The notes under the pieces: model-generated | Told to the model about the DNA's origin: nothing | The model's input: the letters and a program-made list of their open reading frames with translations, nothing else | The model's database searches: none | Shown here: one piece after another, positions 44,797-51,483 of the stretch | Position numbering within the stretch: position 1 is the stretch's first letter | Layout of the letters: each line of letters starts with the position of its first letter | IMG/VR virus record: IMGVR_UViG_3300045806_000017 | Coordinates: 1-64,000 of that record | DNA from: a virus | Reading direction: 5' to 3' (one strand) | DNA: 64,000 bases | Made by a program: the position numbers and the translations under genes

Positions 44797-44834
44797 TAAA
44801 AGCATTTTCTGTGTTGGTAAAACAATCCTGTTTT
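44797..44834 (+). promoter_or_regulatory. early promoter-like hairpin E6 and 5' stem-loop
   Basis: TTTAAAAGCATTTTCTGTG; the stem is AAAA-GCA-TTTT (44798-44808) with the outer pair lost. The RNA stem-loop AAAACA-ATCC-TGTTTT is at 44819-44834. The gene starts at 44859 with GAGGTGT. This unit leads without a visible terminator into the NADAR gene. Confidence 0.6.
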
Positions 44835-44858
44835 CTCTTAACTTTTATGAGGTGTGTT

Positions 44859-45110
44859 ATGTCTGTAGCTGTATTGAAATTAGAAGATAAATCGTTAGTT
44901 GCTTTTAACTTAAATAATGTAACAAAAATGTATTTAGCAAAAGAAGGACTCTATTTTGAATGTATTAATGGTACTTCTTATAGAACATATGTGGATGTTG
45001 GAACTACAAGAATATTAAAATTAGATCCTTCTACAAAAGGATCTACACCATCAGGTGACTATAAACCCTATAGTGCTGAACATATGTTTGAAAAATTTTG
45101 TAATCTTTAA
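44859..45110 (+). CDS. early hypothetical protein (83 aa)
   Basis: Start is the ATG at 44859 preceded by GAGGTGT; the longer GTG frame (44811) runs back into the promoter element. Beta-rich (SLVAFNLNNVTKMYLAKEG ... YFECINGTSYRTYVDVG) with a KSTKGSTPSG-like Ser/Lys patch. No family. Followed at 13 bases by the NADAR gene, with GGAG in between. Confidence 0.65.
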   Translation: MSVAVLKLEDKSLVAFNLNNVTKMYLAKEGLYFECINGTSYRTYVDVGTTRILKLDPSTKGSTPSGDYKPYSAEHMFEKFCNL

Positions 45111-45122
45111 GGAGTTAAAACC

Positions 45123-45716
45123 ATGAGTTATTCATCTGTTAAAAATACTATTCCTAATAGTAAAGTTCCTTCATTTAGAAATGAGTTTAAATTTCTAAGT
45201 AATATGTATCCTTGTAAAGTTCAAGAATTCTCTTGTGCTGAATCTTACTTTCAAGCTATGAAGTGTCCAGATAGAGCTAATGAGTTCATTGGTTTGAATG
45301 GTTATGAATCAAAAACTTTAGGTAAACGGGTTAAGCTTAGAGCTGATTGGGATGATGAAAGAATCTCAATTATGAGAAGTATTCTATTCATTAAATTCCA
45401 AGGTGAATTACTGAATAGACTTAAAGCTATTGAAGGAGATATTATTGAAAGAAATACTTGGAATGACACATTCTGGGGTGTATGTAACGGTAAGGGAGAA
45501 AACCATTTAGGTAAGCTATTGATGGAAGTTAGAGATACTGAAGTAAGACCATTCATTCATGATTTAGAGCAAGCTAAAGAAGCTAAGAAAGACTTTGAAG
45601 AAGATGGTTATAGTATATATGTAGACTGGATTAATTCCTTGATTTATACCCAAGATGGTATCAGTTATGTAGGTACGATAATACCTGTAACTTATGAGGT
45701 ATGGCAAACATTGTAA
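45123..45716 (+). CDS. NADAR-family ADP-ribosyl glycosidase
   Basis: 197 residues with the NADAR (YbiA-like) sentences: FLSNMYPCKV and AESYFQAMKC near the N-terminus, ADWDDERISIMRSIL in the middle, and NTWNDTFWGVCNGKGENHLG with LLMEVR at the end. NADAR enzymes act on ADP-ribose derivatives; members reverse guanine ADP-ribosylation of DNA by DarT-type toxins, and others act on modified nucleotides in riboflavin-related metabolism. In a phage early region an anti-DarT role is attractive but unproven. Ribosome site GGAG; probably co-transcribed with the E6 unit. Confidence 0.82.
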   Translation: MSYSSVKNTIPNSKVPSFRNEFKFLSNMYPCKVQEFSCAESYFQAMKCPDRANEFIGLNGYESKTLGKRVKLRADWDDERISIMRSILFIKFQGELLNRLKAIEGDIIERNTWNDTFWGVCNGKGENHLGKLLMEVRDTEVRPFIHDLEQAKEAKKDFEEDGYSIYVDWINSLIYTQDGISYVGTIIPVTYEVWQTL

Positions 45717-45726
45717 TGAATAGATT

Positions 45727-45745
45727 GTGGTGCTTAACGCACTAC
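45727..45745 (+). promoter_or_regulatory. GTGG hairpin F
   Basis: GTGGTGC-TTAAC-GCACTAC with one G-T pair, ten bases behind the NADAR stop. It is the most divergent of the recurring intergenic GTGG hairpins (B to E, with A a GCGG variant), with a longer loop and without the downstream CTAACA tail. Confidence 0.4.
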
Positions 45746-45781
45746 TTCTTTCCACTAAATAAATGAAGAGTAGATAGTCTC

Positions 45782-46180
45782 ATGCTAACAAATGATGTAA
45801 TCCATGATGTATCAGAATCAGTAACTGATTCTGATTATGTATATGCTCTTATTAAAGAGTTAAAAGCTGCCTTAACACCTATAGCAGTAGGTATTGCTGC
45901 ACCTCAGATAGGAATATTAAAGAGAGTAATACTTTGTAAGATTAATGGAATGTGGATACCTATGATTAATCCTACTTGGATTGCTAAAGGTATTGATAAG
46001 AAACAATCTAAAGAAGGATGTTTATCATTTCCAGATAAGGTAGTTAAAAAACAAAGATACTATCGTATTTGTGTAACTTATCTTGATGAGTTATTACAAC
46101 CACAAGAGATAAGATTACTTGGTTTAGCTTCTTATATAGTTCAACATGAATGCGATCATCTCGATGGAATAACAATCTAG
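45782..46180 (+). CDS. def: peptide deformylase
   Basis: 132 residues with the three deformylase motifs: G37IAAPQIG, E78GCLS and H122ECDH126, the last two supplying the metal-binding Cys80, His122, His126 and catalytic Glu123. Deformylases remove the formyl group from new proteins. Phage versions, often shorter than bacterial ones, are common and probably help fold or stabilise the many proteins made in infection. A ribosome site is weak; the ATG sits two bases behind an AGATAGTC copy. The RNAPII subunit gene follows. Confidence 0.9.
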   Translation: MLTNDVIHDVSESVTDSDYVYALIKELKAALTPIAVGIAAPQIGILKRVILCKINGMWIPMINPTWIAKGIDKKQSKEGCLSFPDKVVKKQRYYRICVTYLDELLQPQEIRLLGLASYIVQHECDHLDGITI

Positions 46181-46190
46181 GAGATTGAGT

Positions 46191-47102
46191 ATGTTAGATA
46201 GATTAGAGCAAATTACTAATGAAGAAATGTATTCTAAAAAGAATATCAGAAGACTTGTCAGGGAAGACATTGAACGTAATCTTGATGGTAAGATTACTGT
46301 GTGTAAACAATTACTTGCAGACTTCTTGAGTAAAGAATATCTCTATTCAAGAGGTGCAAGGATAACTCATTTATGTGATCATTTGTATAATGGTTACATA
46401 TCAGGTGATGAGATAGTCATGGATGTATTAATAACTTGTCTTGGTTCAGAATCTCAAACAATTCAAGCTATATGTGGTGCTATATATCCATCCTTGAAAT
46501 ATGAAGAAGACATTGATGGTGTCAAGATGGTAGCTGATATATTGTTTGTTCTGTGTGAATCAGATTTGTATGACATCTATCACAATGCACAGAAAGAACT
46601 CTGTATTAGAAGTGTATACAAGCTTGAACCAATAACACTACAAGCTATTAATAGAGCTAAATTCTTGCCTCCTATGTTATGTAAACCAGACAAAGTTAGA
46701 TATAACGATGACTGCGGTTTCATTACATTCAAAGAACATTGTGTTCTGAAAAGACACAATCATCATAATAACTCAATATCTCTTGATGTATTAAACATCC
46801 AAAATGCTATTGAGTTATCTTTAGATCCATTCGTATTAGAGTGGGATAAAGAATTCAAGATGAAAGATGAATATAAAGCTAAAACTGTATTTCAGTTAAA
46901 AGAAATACAGGATCAGTTTGAATTAGCTAAAGCTGAAACGTATTCTTTATATAGTGAATTACCAAACAAGTTCTATCTACTTCATCGTTATGATAGTAGA
47001 GGTAGATTATATTGTTCTGGGTATTCCATATCATATCAAAGTAGTGAGTATGACAAAGCAGTGCTTAACATTGCTAAGAAAGAATTTGTTGAGGTGGACT
47101 AA
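46191..47102 (+). CDS. T7-like RNA polymerase RNAPII, subunit 1
   Basis: 303 residues starting at ATG 46191 (AGGAG seven bases before; the TTG at 46185 is in the ribosome site). It covers the N-terminal and upper part of the T7-like fold and ends just after the DxxGR motif: HRYDSRGRLYCSGYSISYQS at 265-284, compared with T7 DWRGRVYAVSMFNPQG. N4 RNAPII is likewise encoded as two proteins (gp15 and gp16). It pairs with the protein at 47650-48654 to transcribe middle genes, by analogy. Separated from it by two short ORFs. Confidence 0.82.
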   Translation: MLDRLEQITNEEMYSKKNIRRLVREDIERNLDGKITVCKQLLADFLSKEYLYSRGARITHLCDHLYNGYISGDEIVMDVLITCLGSESQTIQAICGAIYPSLKYEEDIDGVKMVADILFVLCESDLYDIYHNAQKELCIRSVYKLEPITLQAINRAKFLPPMLCKPDKVRYNDDCGFITFKEHCVLKRHNHHNNSISLDVLNIQNAIELSLDPFVLEWDKEFKMKDEYKAKTVFQLKEIQDQFELAKAETYSLYSELPNKFYLLHRYDSRGRLYCSGYSISYQSSEYDKAVLNIAKKEFVEVD

Positions 47103-47260
47103 TGGATATTAAAATAGAGATATCTAGAGAATGTTTAACATGTAATTATTGGGGTTGGTACTTTGGATCTTGACAAATATTTAAAAAGAAAATAGAAGGT
47201 TCATTACAACAAGAACCTAATCCCATAAGACTTCAACAATGTATTGAAGCTGAATTATAA
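47102..47260 (+). pseudogene. small Cys-containing ORF interrupted by in-frame TGA
   Basis: ATG at 47102 overlaps the RNAP subunit stop (TAATG). The frame codes for 23 residues (CLTCNYWGWYFGS), then TGA at 47171, and without losing frame continues for 28 residues to TAA at 47258. Only this stop separates two halves of a 53-residue protein with a CxxC pair. It may be a recent nonsense mutation, a read-through site, or two separate peptides. TGA is an ordinary stop elsewhere in this genome. Confidence 0.5.
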
Positions 47261-47284
47261 CAATAACTTAAAAAAGTGAATACT

Positions 47285-47662
47285 ATGTGCGAACAACTTT
47301 CAACATTAAGCCAAGAACAAATGGTTATAATATACCTCCTTGGATTCAAAACAGGTTCACAAGTATTAGGTGAAGCTACAGAAGATAGTGATCATGATTA
47401 TGTAATGCTTCAAAGTGATTATGATACTAACTTCAACTTTCCTTATTCTAAGTATGGAGATGTGTTTGGTACATCAAGTGTTAAACAATGGTTTAACGGT
47501 GATTGTATTAATATACTCATTGCTGAAACACAGACACATTTTAATGCGTGGGTATATGCTACAGAAACATACCAAACACTTATTTCTAAACCAGTAAACA
47601 AAGAACTCAGAGTTAAACTGTTCTCAGCTTTAAGAGAGGTATATTTACTATGCAATTCGTAA
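47285..47662 (+). CDS. nucleotidyltransferase-like protein between RNAP subunits (125 aa)
   Basis: Start set at the ATG 47285; the frame opens at a GTG three codons earlier. It has the MNT/pol-beta signature GSQVLGEATEDSDHDYVML, a Gly-Ser pair followed by Asp-x-Asp which binds two metals. The rest is helical. Such domains transfer a nucleoside monophosphate to RNA, proteins or antibiotics. The gene overlaps the second RNAP subunit by 13 bases. A target cannot be told from sequence. Confidence 0.68.
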   Translation: MCEQLSTLSQEQMVIIYLLGFKTGSQVLGEATEDSDHDYVMLQSDYDTNFNFPYSKYGDVFGTSSVKQWFNGDCINILIAETQTHFNAWVYATETYQTLISKPVNKELRVKLFSALREVYLLCNS

Positions 47663-48654
47663 AACCAATAGACTATTTGCGTACAGACATTGCCAGTCAA
47701 TTTGGCTTAGATAAATTGACTTGGTATGAGAGAATAGAGTTTGTACATGACAACGAGAATGTATTAGAAGATGGTATTGGTTTAGCTAAAAAACCTCTTC
47801 TTTATATTAAAGCTGTAAATGCTTACAGAGAAGTACAAGCAGGTAAACCAACTAACTTTATAATGGGTTTAGATGCTAGTTCATCGTGTGTACAAATCAT
47901 GGGATTATTAATAGGATGTGAAAAATCTTTGATTCAAACTAATATGATTGATACTGGTAAAGTTCAGGATGTATATTCAAACACTACAAAGGAAATGAAT
48001 GTACATCTTAATAATGAAATACAGGTAGAAAGGGATAGAGTTAAATTAGCGTTGATGACTTCGCTATATGGCTCTAAAATGAATCCAATAATGCTCTTTG
48101 GTGAGAGCACACCTGAATTAACTCAATTCTATGCAGCTAGAGAAACACTTATTCCTGGTTGTATGGAAGTCATGGAGGACTTGTTGAGTGCTTGGAATCC
48201 GCATACTATAAGCTATCAGTGGACATTACCCGATCAGCATGTAGCAAGAGTAATGGTTACAGGTCCAGAAAATACATCTCTTAGAATTAGAGATATTCAT
48301 GGTACTAAATCTAGTTTTACTTACGAGTATAAGAAGATAAATGTAACATCGGCTTACTCAACTCCTATATGTGCTAATGTCATTCAAAGTTTGGATGCTT
48401 ACTTATGTAGAGAGTTAATTAGAAGATGTTATAAATCTGGATTCAACATCCTTACAGTTCATGATTGCTTTTTCTGTAATCCAAACCATGTACATCAAAT
48501 GAGGCAACATTACTTAGACATTTGTATTGAGTTATATAAGTCTAATTACTTATCTAACATCATCTCAGAACTTCTAGGTAGAAAAGTAATTTATAGACAA
48601 TATGACACGACATTAGAAGGTAAAATGAGAGACGCTGAATACTTTATTTCATAG
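47650..48654 (+). CDS. T7-like RNA polymerase RNAPII, subunit 2
   Basis: 334 residues with motif A LDASSSCVQ (Asp75), motif B R128-x3-K132 to Y140GSK and motif C TVHDCFF (His271, Asp272), equal in spacing to T7 Asp537, Arg627, Lys631, Tyr639, His811 and Asp812. It thus has the whole catalytic palm and fingers, while the DxxGR loop is in subunit 1. Unlike the virion polymerase it keeps Tyr at the sugar-discriminating place. Followed by an intrinsic terminator at 48661. Confidence 0.85.
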   Translation: MQFVKPIDYLRTDIASQFGLDKLTWYERIEFVHDNENVLEDGIGLAKKPLLYIKAVNAYREVQAGKPTNFIMGLDASSSCVQIMGLLIGCEKSLIQTNMIDTGKVQDVYSNTTKEMNVHLNNEIQVERDRVKLALMTSLYGSKMNPIMLFGESTPELTQFYAARETLIPGCMEVMEDLLSAWNPHTISYQWTLPDQHVARVMVTGPENTSLRIRDIHGTKSSFTYEYKKINVTSAYSTPICANVIQSLDAYLCRELIRRCYKSGFNILTVHDCFFCNPNHVHQMRQHYLDICIELYKSNYLSNIISELLGRKVIYRQYDTTLEGKMRDAEYFIS

Positions 48655-48660
48655 TGAAAT

Positions 48661-48700
48661 AGAACTTCTTACTTAATTGTAGGAAGTTCTTATTTTTTCT
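48661..48700 (+). terminator. intrinsic terminator after RNAPII subunit 2
   Basis: AGAACTTCTT pairs with AGGAAGTTCT (48681-48690), ten pairs including one T-G, then TATTTTTT. Six bases behind the stop. Confidence 0.8.
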
Positions 48701-48764
48701 AAACCTAAAGGATATTTCTCCATTTTTACTAAAAATGTACTATAAGATACCTAAAGAATATAGT

Positions 48765-48779
48765 GCGGTGTTCCACCGC
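48765..48779 (+). promoter_or_regulatory. GTGG-type hairpin A
   Basis: GCGGTG-TTC-CACCGC followed by TATTCACCCATAAAC. Belongs to the recurring intergenic hairpin family; compensatory T-A to C-G change against member B. It lies after a true terminator and before the next gene, so it is not simply a gene-end element. Confidence 0.55.
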
Positions 48780-48834
48780 TATTCACCCATAAACAGCAAT
48801 AAGGAAAAGTAGCTATTGACAAACTATGAAATAA

Positions 48835-48882
48835 ATAGTAAAATAAAAAGGTATTTTTTTATTTTACTATATTTAAATACCT
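48835..48882 (+). promoter_or_regulatory. two mutually exclusive stem-loops ahead of the ATPase gene
   Basis: ATAGTAAAATAAAAA (48835-48849) pairs perfectly with 48856-48870 (15 bp). AGGTATTT (48849-48856) can instead pair with AAATACCT (48875-48882). The two share bases, so only one can form, as in an attenuator or an operator pair. The ATPase gene starts 60 bases later. Confidence 0.55.
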
Positions 48883-48942
48883 ATTCTCAGTACAGTAAGT
48901 AATGATGAATACTCCTTAAACAACCTTGAAGGCATCAAGAGA

Positions 48943-49539
48943 ATGTTAATTATGAACCAACCTATCATGCAAATTGCATCCTATTTCCGTATCGGAAACA
49001 TTATCCCAAAAAATGAAGTAACAGCAGTGGTAGGATTACCATCTGTAGGCAAGACACACACAATCATCAAATTCTTAAACCAAGAGGGAATTACACCTAT
49101 TGTTATTAACTTAGATGAATCTCCTCATGATTCTTCTTTAAATGTAATTTCACTTCCTGGAAAACAGATACACAACTTAGATAAATTTACTGACTTAGAA
49201 GATAAAGTAATCATTATAGACACCTATCAGTTAATGATGGATGAATTTGGTTTTGATAACACAGAATCTGAACAAAAGAAAATATCAAGATTCTTGATTA
49301 AGATAGCCCATGAAAAACAAGTAACTATTATTGTCTTGGCTCACACAGAAGATTTTGCTAGTAAAGAAGGGATATTTACTGCTAATCCTTTTCTCATAAG
49401 AGACTGTGCCGAACAGTTAATTATGCAATCCAAACAAACCACTAAGATAAAAGACAATGAAGTTTCTTACTGTACTACTTTAAAGAAAGGTAGAGGTATT
49501 GGTGGTACTAAGATATTAGAGAACTGGATGAGAAACTAA
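48943..49539 (+). CDS. RecA/AAA-like ATPase (198 aa)
   Basis: Walker A is GLPSVGKT (residues about 27-34) and Walker B KVIIIDTYQ; a sensor-like TIIVLAHTEDFA and a late KKGRGIGGT follow. This is the RecA-fold AAA_25 type seen in phage replication or recombination proteins (RepA-like, Sak4-like, or helicase loaders). Without further domains the partner is unknown. The start could be the ATG at 48943 or the one at 48952; neither has a strong ribosome site. Next gene overlaps the stop (TAATGA). Confidence 0.72.
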   Translation: MLIMNQPIMQIASYFRIGNIIPKNEVTAVVGLPSVGKTHTIIKFLNQEGITPIVINLDESPHDSSLNVISLPGKQIHNLDKFTDLEDKVIIIDTYQLMMDEFGFDNTESEQKKISRFLIKIAHEKQVTIIVLAHTEDFASKEGIFTANPFLIRDCAEQLIMQSKQTTKIKDNEVSYCTTLKKGRGIGGTKILENWMRN

Positions 49540-49766
49540 TGAAAAATTTATCTTTAGTTCAAGCACTAAACCAAGTTCGTATTATATTTAGAGTAAATCA
49601 AAGACAGGCACATATAGTTTCATTATTAACAGATAAAAAATATATAGATAGAGCTATAGCAATCTCAGTTGATTCTGACGGTTTTATAGATTCATGGAGT
49701 TCAGAAGAATCCTATCAGGTAGGAATTCTTAAATATGTGGAATATGAAGAAGTTTCTATACTTTAA
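49539..49766 (+). CDS. hypothetical protein (75 aa)
   Basis: Translationally coupled to the ATPase (shared ATGA). Mixed alpha/beta, containing HIVSLLTDKKYIDRAIAISV; no known motif. Perhaps a partner of the ATPase. Confidence 0.6.
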   Translation: MKNLSLVQALNQVRIIFRVNQRQAHIVSLLTDKKYIDRAIAISVDSDGFIDSWSSEESYQVGILKYVEYEEVSIL

Positions 49767-49825
49767 TAAACTGTCAAAAGTAGAGCTGAACTATCAAGAG
49801 ATTCAATAATTGAAATATCTTAGTT

Positions 49826-49840
49826 GTGGTGTACCACCAC
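49826..49840 (+). promoter_or_regulatory. GTGG hairpin B
   Basis: GTGGTG-TAC-CACCAC, perfect 6-bp stem and three-base loop, followed by TTAAACACAAAAA. Sixty bases behind the previous stop and ahead of the next short genes. Confidence 0.6.
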
Positions 49841-49872
49841 TTAAACACAAAAATAAATAAAAGAATACACTA

Positions 49873-49959
49873 ATGAAATTAAAATCCATGCTTGATAATC
49901 TTAATATCTTAGTTAAAGTAGAAAAGGAGTATAAAGAAAATGATAGAACAAGAAGCTAA
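49873..49959 (+). CDS. possible short peptide (28 aa)
   Basis: ATG 49873 to TAA 49957-49959, overlapping the start of the zinc-finger gene; Lys/Asn-rich (LDNLNILVKVEKEYKEN). No good ribosome site and no family. It may only be a leader. Confidence 0.3.
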   Translation: MKLKSMLDNLNILVKVEKEYKENDRTRS

Positions 49960-50122
49960 AGAAACTCCTTTCTACTGCTGTGTATGTCTAGGAGATGGTT
50001 GGTATTGGGAAGACTATGGTGGTTGTGGTAATCCTGAATGTTGTGGCAGTCCAGTAAAGAAAAAGTGTTATAACTGTGAAAATGACTATGAGGAAGATGA
50101 AGATGACTGTTCAAGAAGCTAA
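49940..50122 (+). CDS. DnaJ-type zinc-finger small protein (60 aa)
   Basis: CCVCLGDGWYWED, then GCGNPECCGSP and KKCYNCEND. The CxxCxGxGW pattern and a second CxxC pair resemble the DnaJ central zinc module used in many small phage proteins. GGAG lies ten bases before the ATG. Very acidic tail. Function not known. Confidence 0.68.
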   Translation: MIEQEAKETPFYCCVCLGDGWYWEDYGGCGNPECCGSPVKKKCYNCENDYEEDEDDCSRS

Positions 50123-50408
50123 AGAATTAGAGTTGTTTAAAGAATGGTTTTCTTCCGCTTGTTTACTAGATATGGAAGTATATCTAGCAGCAGAACAAGC
50201 TTGGATTGCTCGTAGTAAATTAGTTGAAAAACAAGACATTTCTTCCATTCCAAAAGATAGAAGAATTATTGGAGTGTATTCTAATCGTCAAATCATTGTT
50301 CATTGGAATATAGATGAATACTGTTGGTGTGGTGATCAGTATGGATTATACAAGAATCCTATTGATGAGCCTTTATATTGGCAAGAATTGCCTAAGGTAG
50401 GTTTATGA
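50103..50408 (+). CDS. DUF551-like hypothetical protein (101 aa)
   Basis: I choose the ATG at 50103 because AGGAAG lies eight bases before; the open frame goes back to 50076 through a run of Met codons that overlaps the previous gene. The second half, IVHWNIDEYCWCGDQYGLYK and then PLYWQELP, resembles DUF551-like phage proteins that end in WMPLP. Function unknown. Confidence 0.6.
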   Translation: MTVQEAKELELFKEWFSSACLLDMEVYLAAEQAWIARSKLVEKQDISSIPKDRRIIGVYSNRQIIVHWNIDEYCWCGDQYGLYKNPIDEPLYWQELPKVGL

Positions 50409-50575
50409 AACAAAAGACCTGTAATGCTTGTATATTCTTTAAAACATTAGGTACATCCTACACAAGAAAATGTTACCTGTTTGTAAATAATAACTCTTCA
50501 TGTAGTACAGCATGTAGAGAATTTAAACCAGAAATTAAAAGAGAAAAGCATTTATGTACAAATACCACTCAATAG
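50405..50575 (+). CDS. small cysteine-rich protein (56 aa)
   Basis: ATG overlaps the previous TGA. Sequence CNACIFFKTLG ... RKCYLF ... SSCSTACREF has two Cys pairs with the spacing of small phage zinc fingers. Overlaps the RNA ligase start by 22 bases. No name for the family. Confidence 0.6.
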   Translation: MKQKTCNACIFFKTLGTSYTRKCYLFVNNNSSCSTACREFKPEIKREKHLCTNTTQ

Positions 50576-51483
50576 AACAATTTAGAAACTGTATTAAAGA
50601 AATACAAAGATTATGGAAAGACAAACCATTACCTATATTAACCTTTAATGGTAGTGTAAAACTGCATGGAATTAATGCTGGTGTAGAGTTACCAGCTAAT
50701 ATTCCTCAATCAAGAAACCAAGTATTAACAGAAGATAATGACTTTTATGGTTTTTATACATTCCATAAAGAAAGAAAAGAAATATTCCAACAGATATATG
50801 ATTCTCTTGGTTTAGATTTACCAGTTGTAATTTATGGTGAATGGGCAGGTAAAGGGATACAACAAGGTGTAGCTATATCTAAATTAGATAGAGCTTTTTA
50901 TATATTTGGTATTAAAGTAATTACAGGAGAAGATACTCATTATTGGCTTAAAGAAATTCCTTGGTTTGGTTTAGCTAACTATAATATTATTGTACTTAGC
51001 AAGTTCTATAAAATTGATATTGATTTTAACTATCCTGAATTATCTCAAAATAAACTACAAGAACTCACTCTTCAAGTAGAACAAGAGTGTCCTATTGCTA
51101 TGTTATTTGGAGTATCTGGTATTGGTGAAGGTATTGTATGGGAACATATTGATGATGAAGGTCAAATGTTATCCTTTAAAGTTAAAGGGAAGAAACATTC
51201 ATCCAGTAAAGTAAAAGTATTAGCTGCTGTAGGTATTGAAAAAGTAAATTCAATTAAAGAATTTGTTAATATTGTACTTACAGATGCTAGATTAAAACAA
51301 GCTTATTTTGAATGTAATGAACCAACAGATATGCAAGGTATAGGCATATTCCTTAAATGGATTAATGCAGATATTCTTAAAGAAGAGTCTGATACTTTAG
51401 AAGCATCAAAATTAACAATTAAAGATGTTGGTTCAGCTATTTCAAAACAAGCTAAACAATGGTATATAGAGAAAATAAAATGA
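50554..51483 (+). CDS. RNA ligase, Rnl2-like
   Basis: 309 residues with the nucleotidyltransferase motifs of T4 Rnl2-type ligases: motif I KLHG (nucleophile Lys36), GEWAGKGIQQG (motif III/IIIa around Glu96), EGIVWE (motif IV, Glu192) and SFKVKGKKH (motif V, Lys209 and Lys211). The enzyme seals RNA nicks through a Lys-AMP intermediate. In phages such ligases repair tRNAs cut by host anticodon nucleases or prepare RNA for other uses. No polynucleotide kinase is seen in the window. Next gene is coupled through ATGA. Confidence 0.85.
   Translation: MYKYHSIEQFRNCIKEIQRLWKDKPLPILTFNGSVKLHGINAGVELPANIPQSRNQVLTEDNDFYGFYTFHKERKEIFQQIYDSLGLDLPVVIYGEWAGKGIQQGVAISKLDRAFYIFGIKVITGEDTHYWLKEIPWFGLANYNIIVLSKFYKIDIDFNYPELSQNKLQELTLQVEQECPIAMLFGVSGIGEGIVWEHIDDEGQMLSFKVKGKKHSSSKVKVLAAVGIEKVNSIKEFVNIVLTDARLKQAYFECNEPTDMQGIGIFLKWINADILKEESDTLEASKLTIKDVGSAISKQAKQWYIEKIK

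Larger units (their letters stand above)
41713..45779 (+). repeat. dispersed intergenic motif AGATAGTC (six copies)
   Basis: AGATAGTC(C/T) occurs at 41713, 42803, 42831, 43734, 44755 and 45772, all on the + strand and all between genes in the early region. Several lie between one unit's terminal hairpin and the next promoter-like hairpin. By rough composition less than one such octamer is expected in this stretch. The role is unknown: a promoter element, a protein-binding site or an RNA signal are all possible. Confidence 0.6.

Noticed and set aside
46411-46418. Another AGATAGTC copy
   Set aside because: Located inside the RNAPII subunit 1 gene and not between genes, so left out of the intergenic set.
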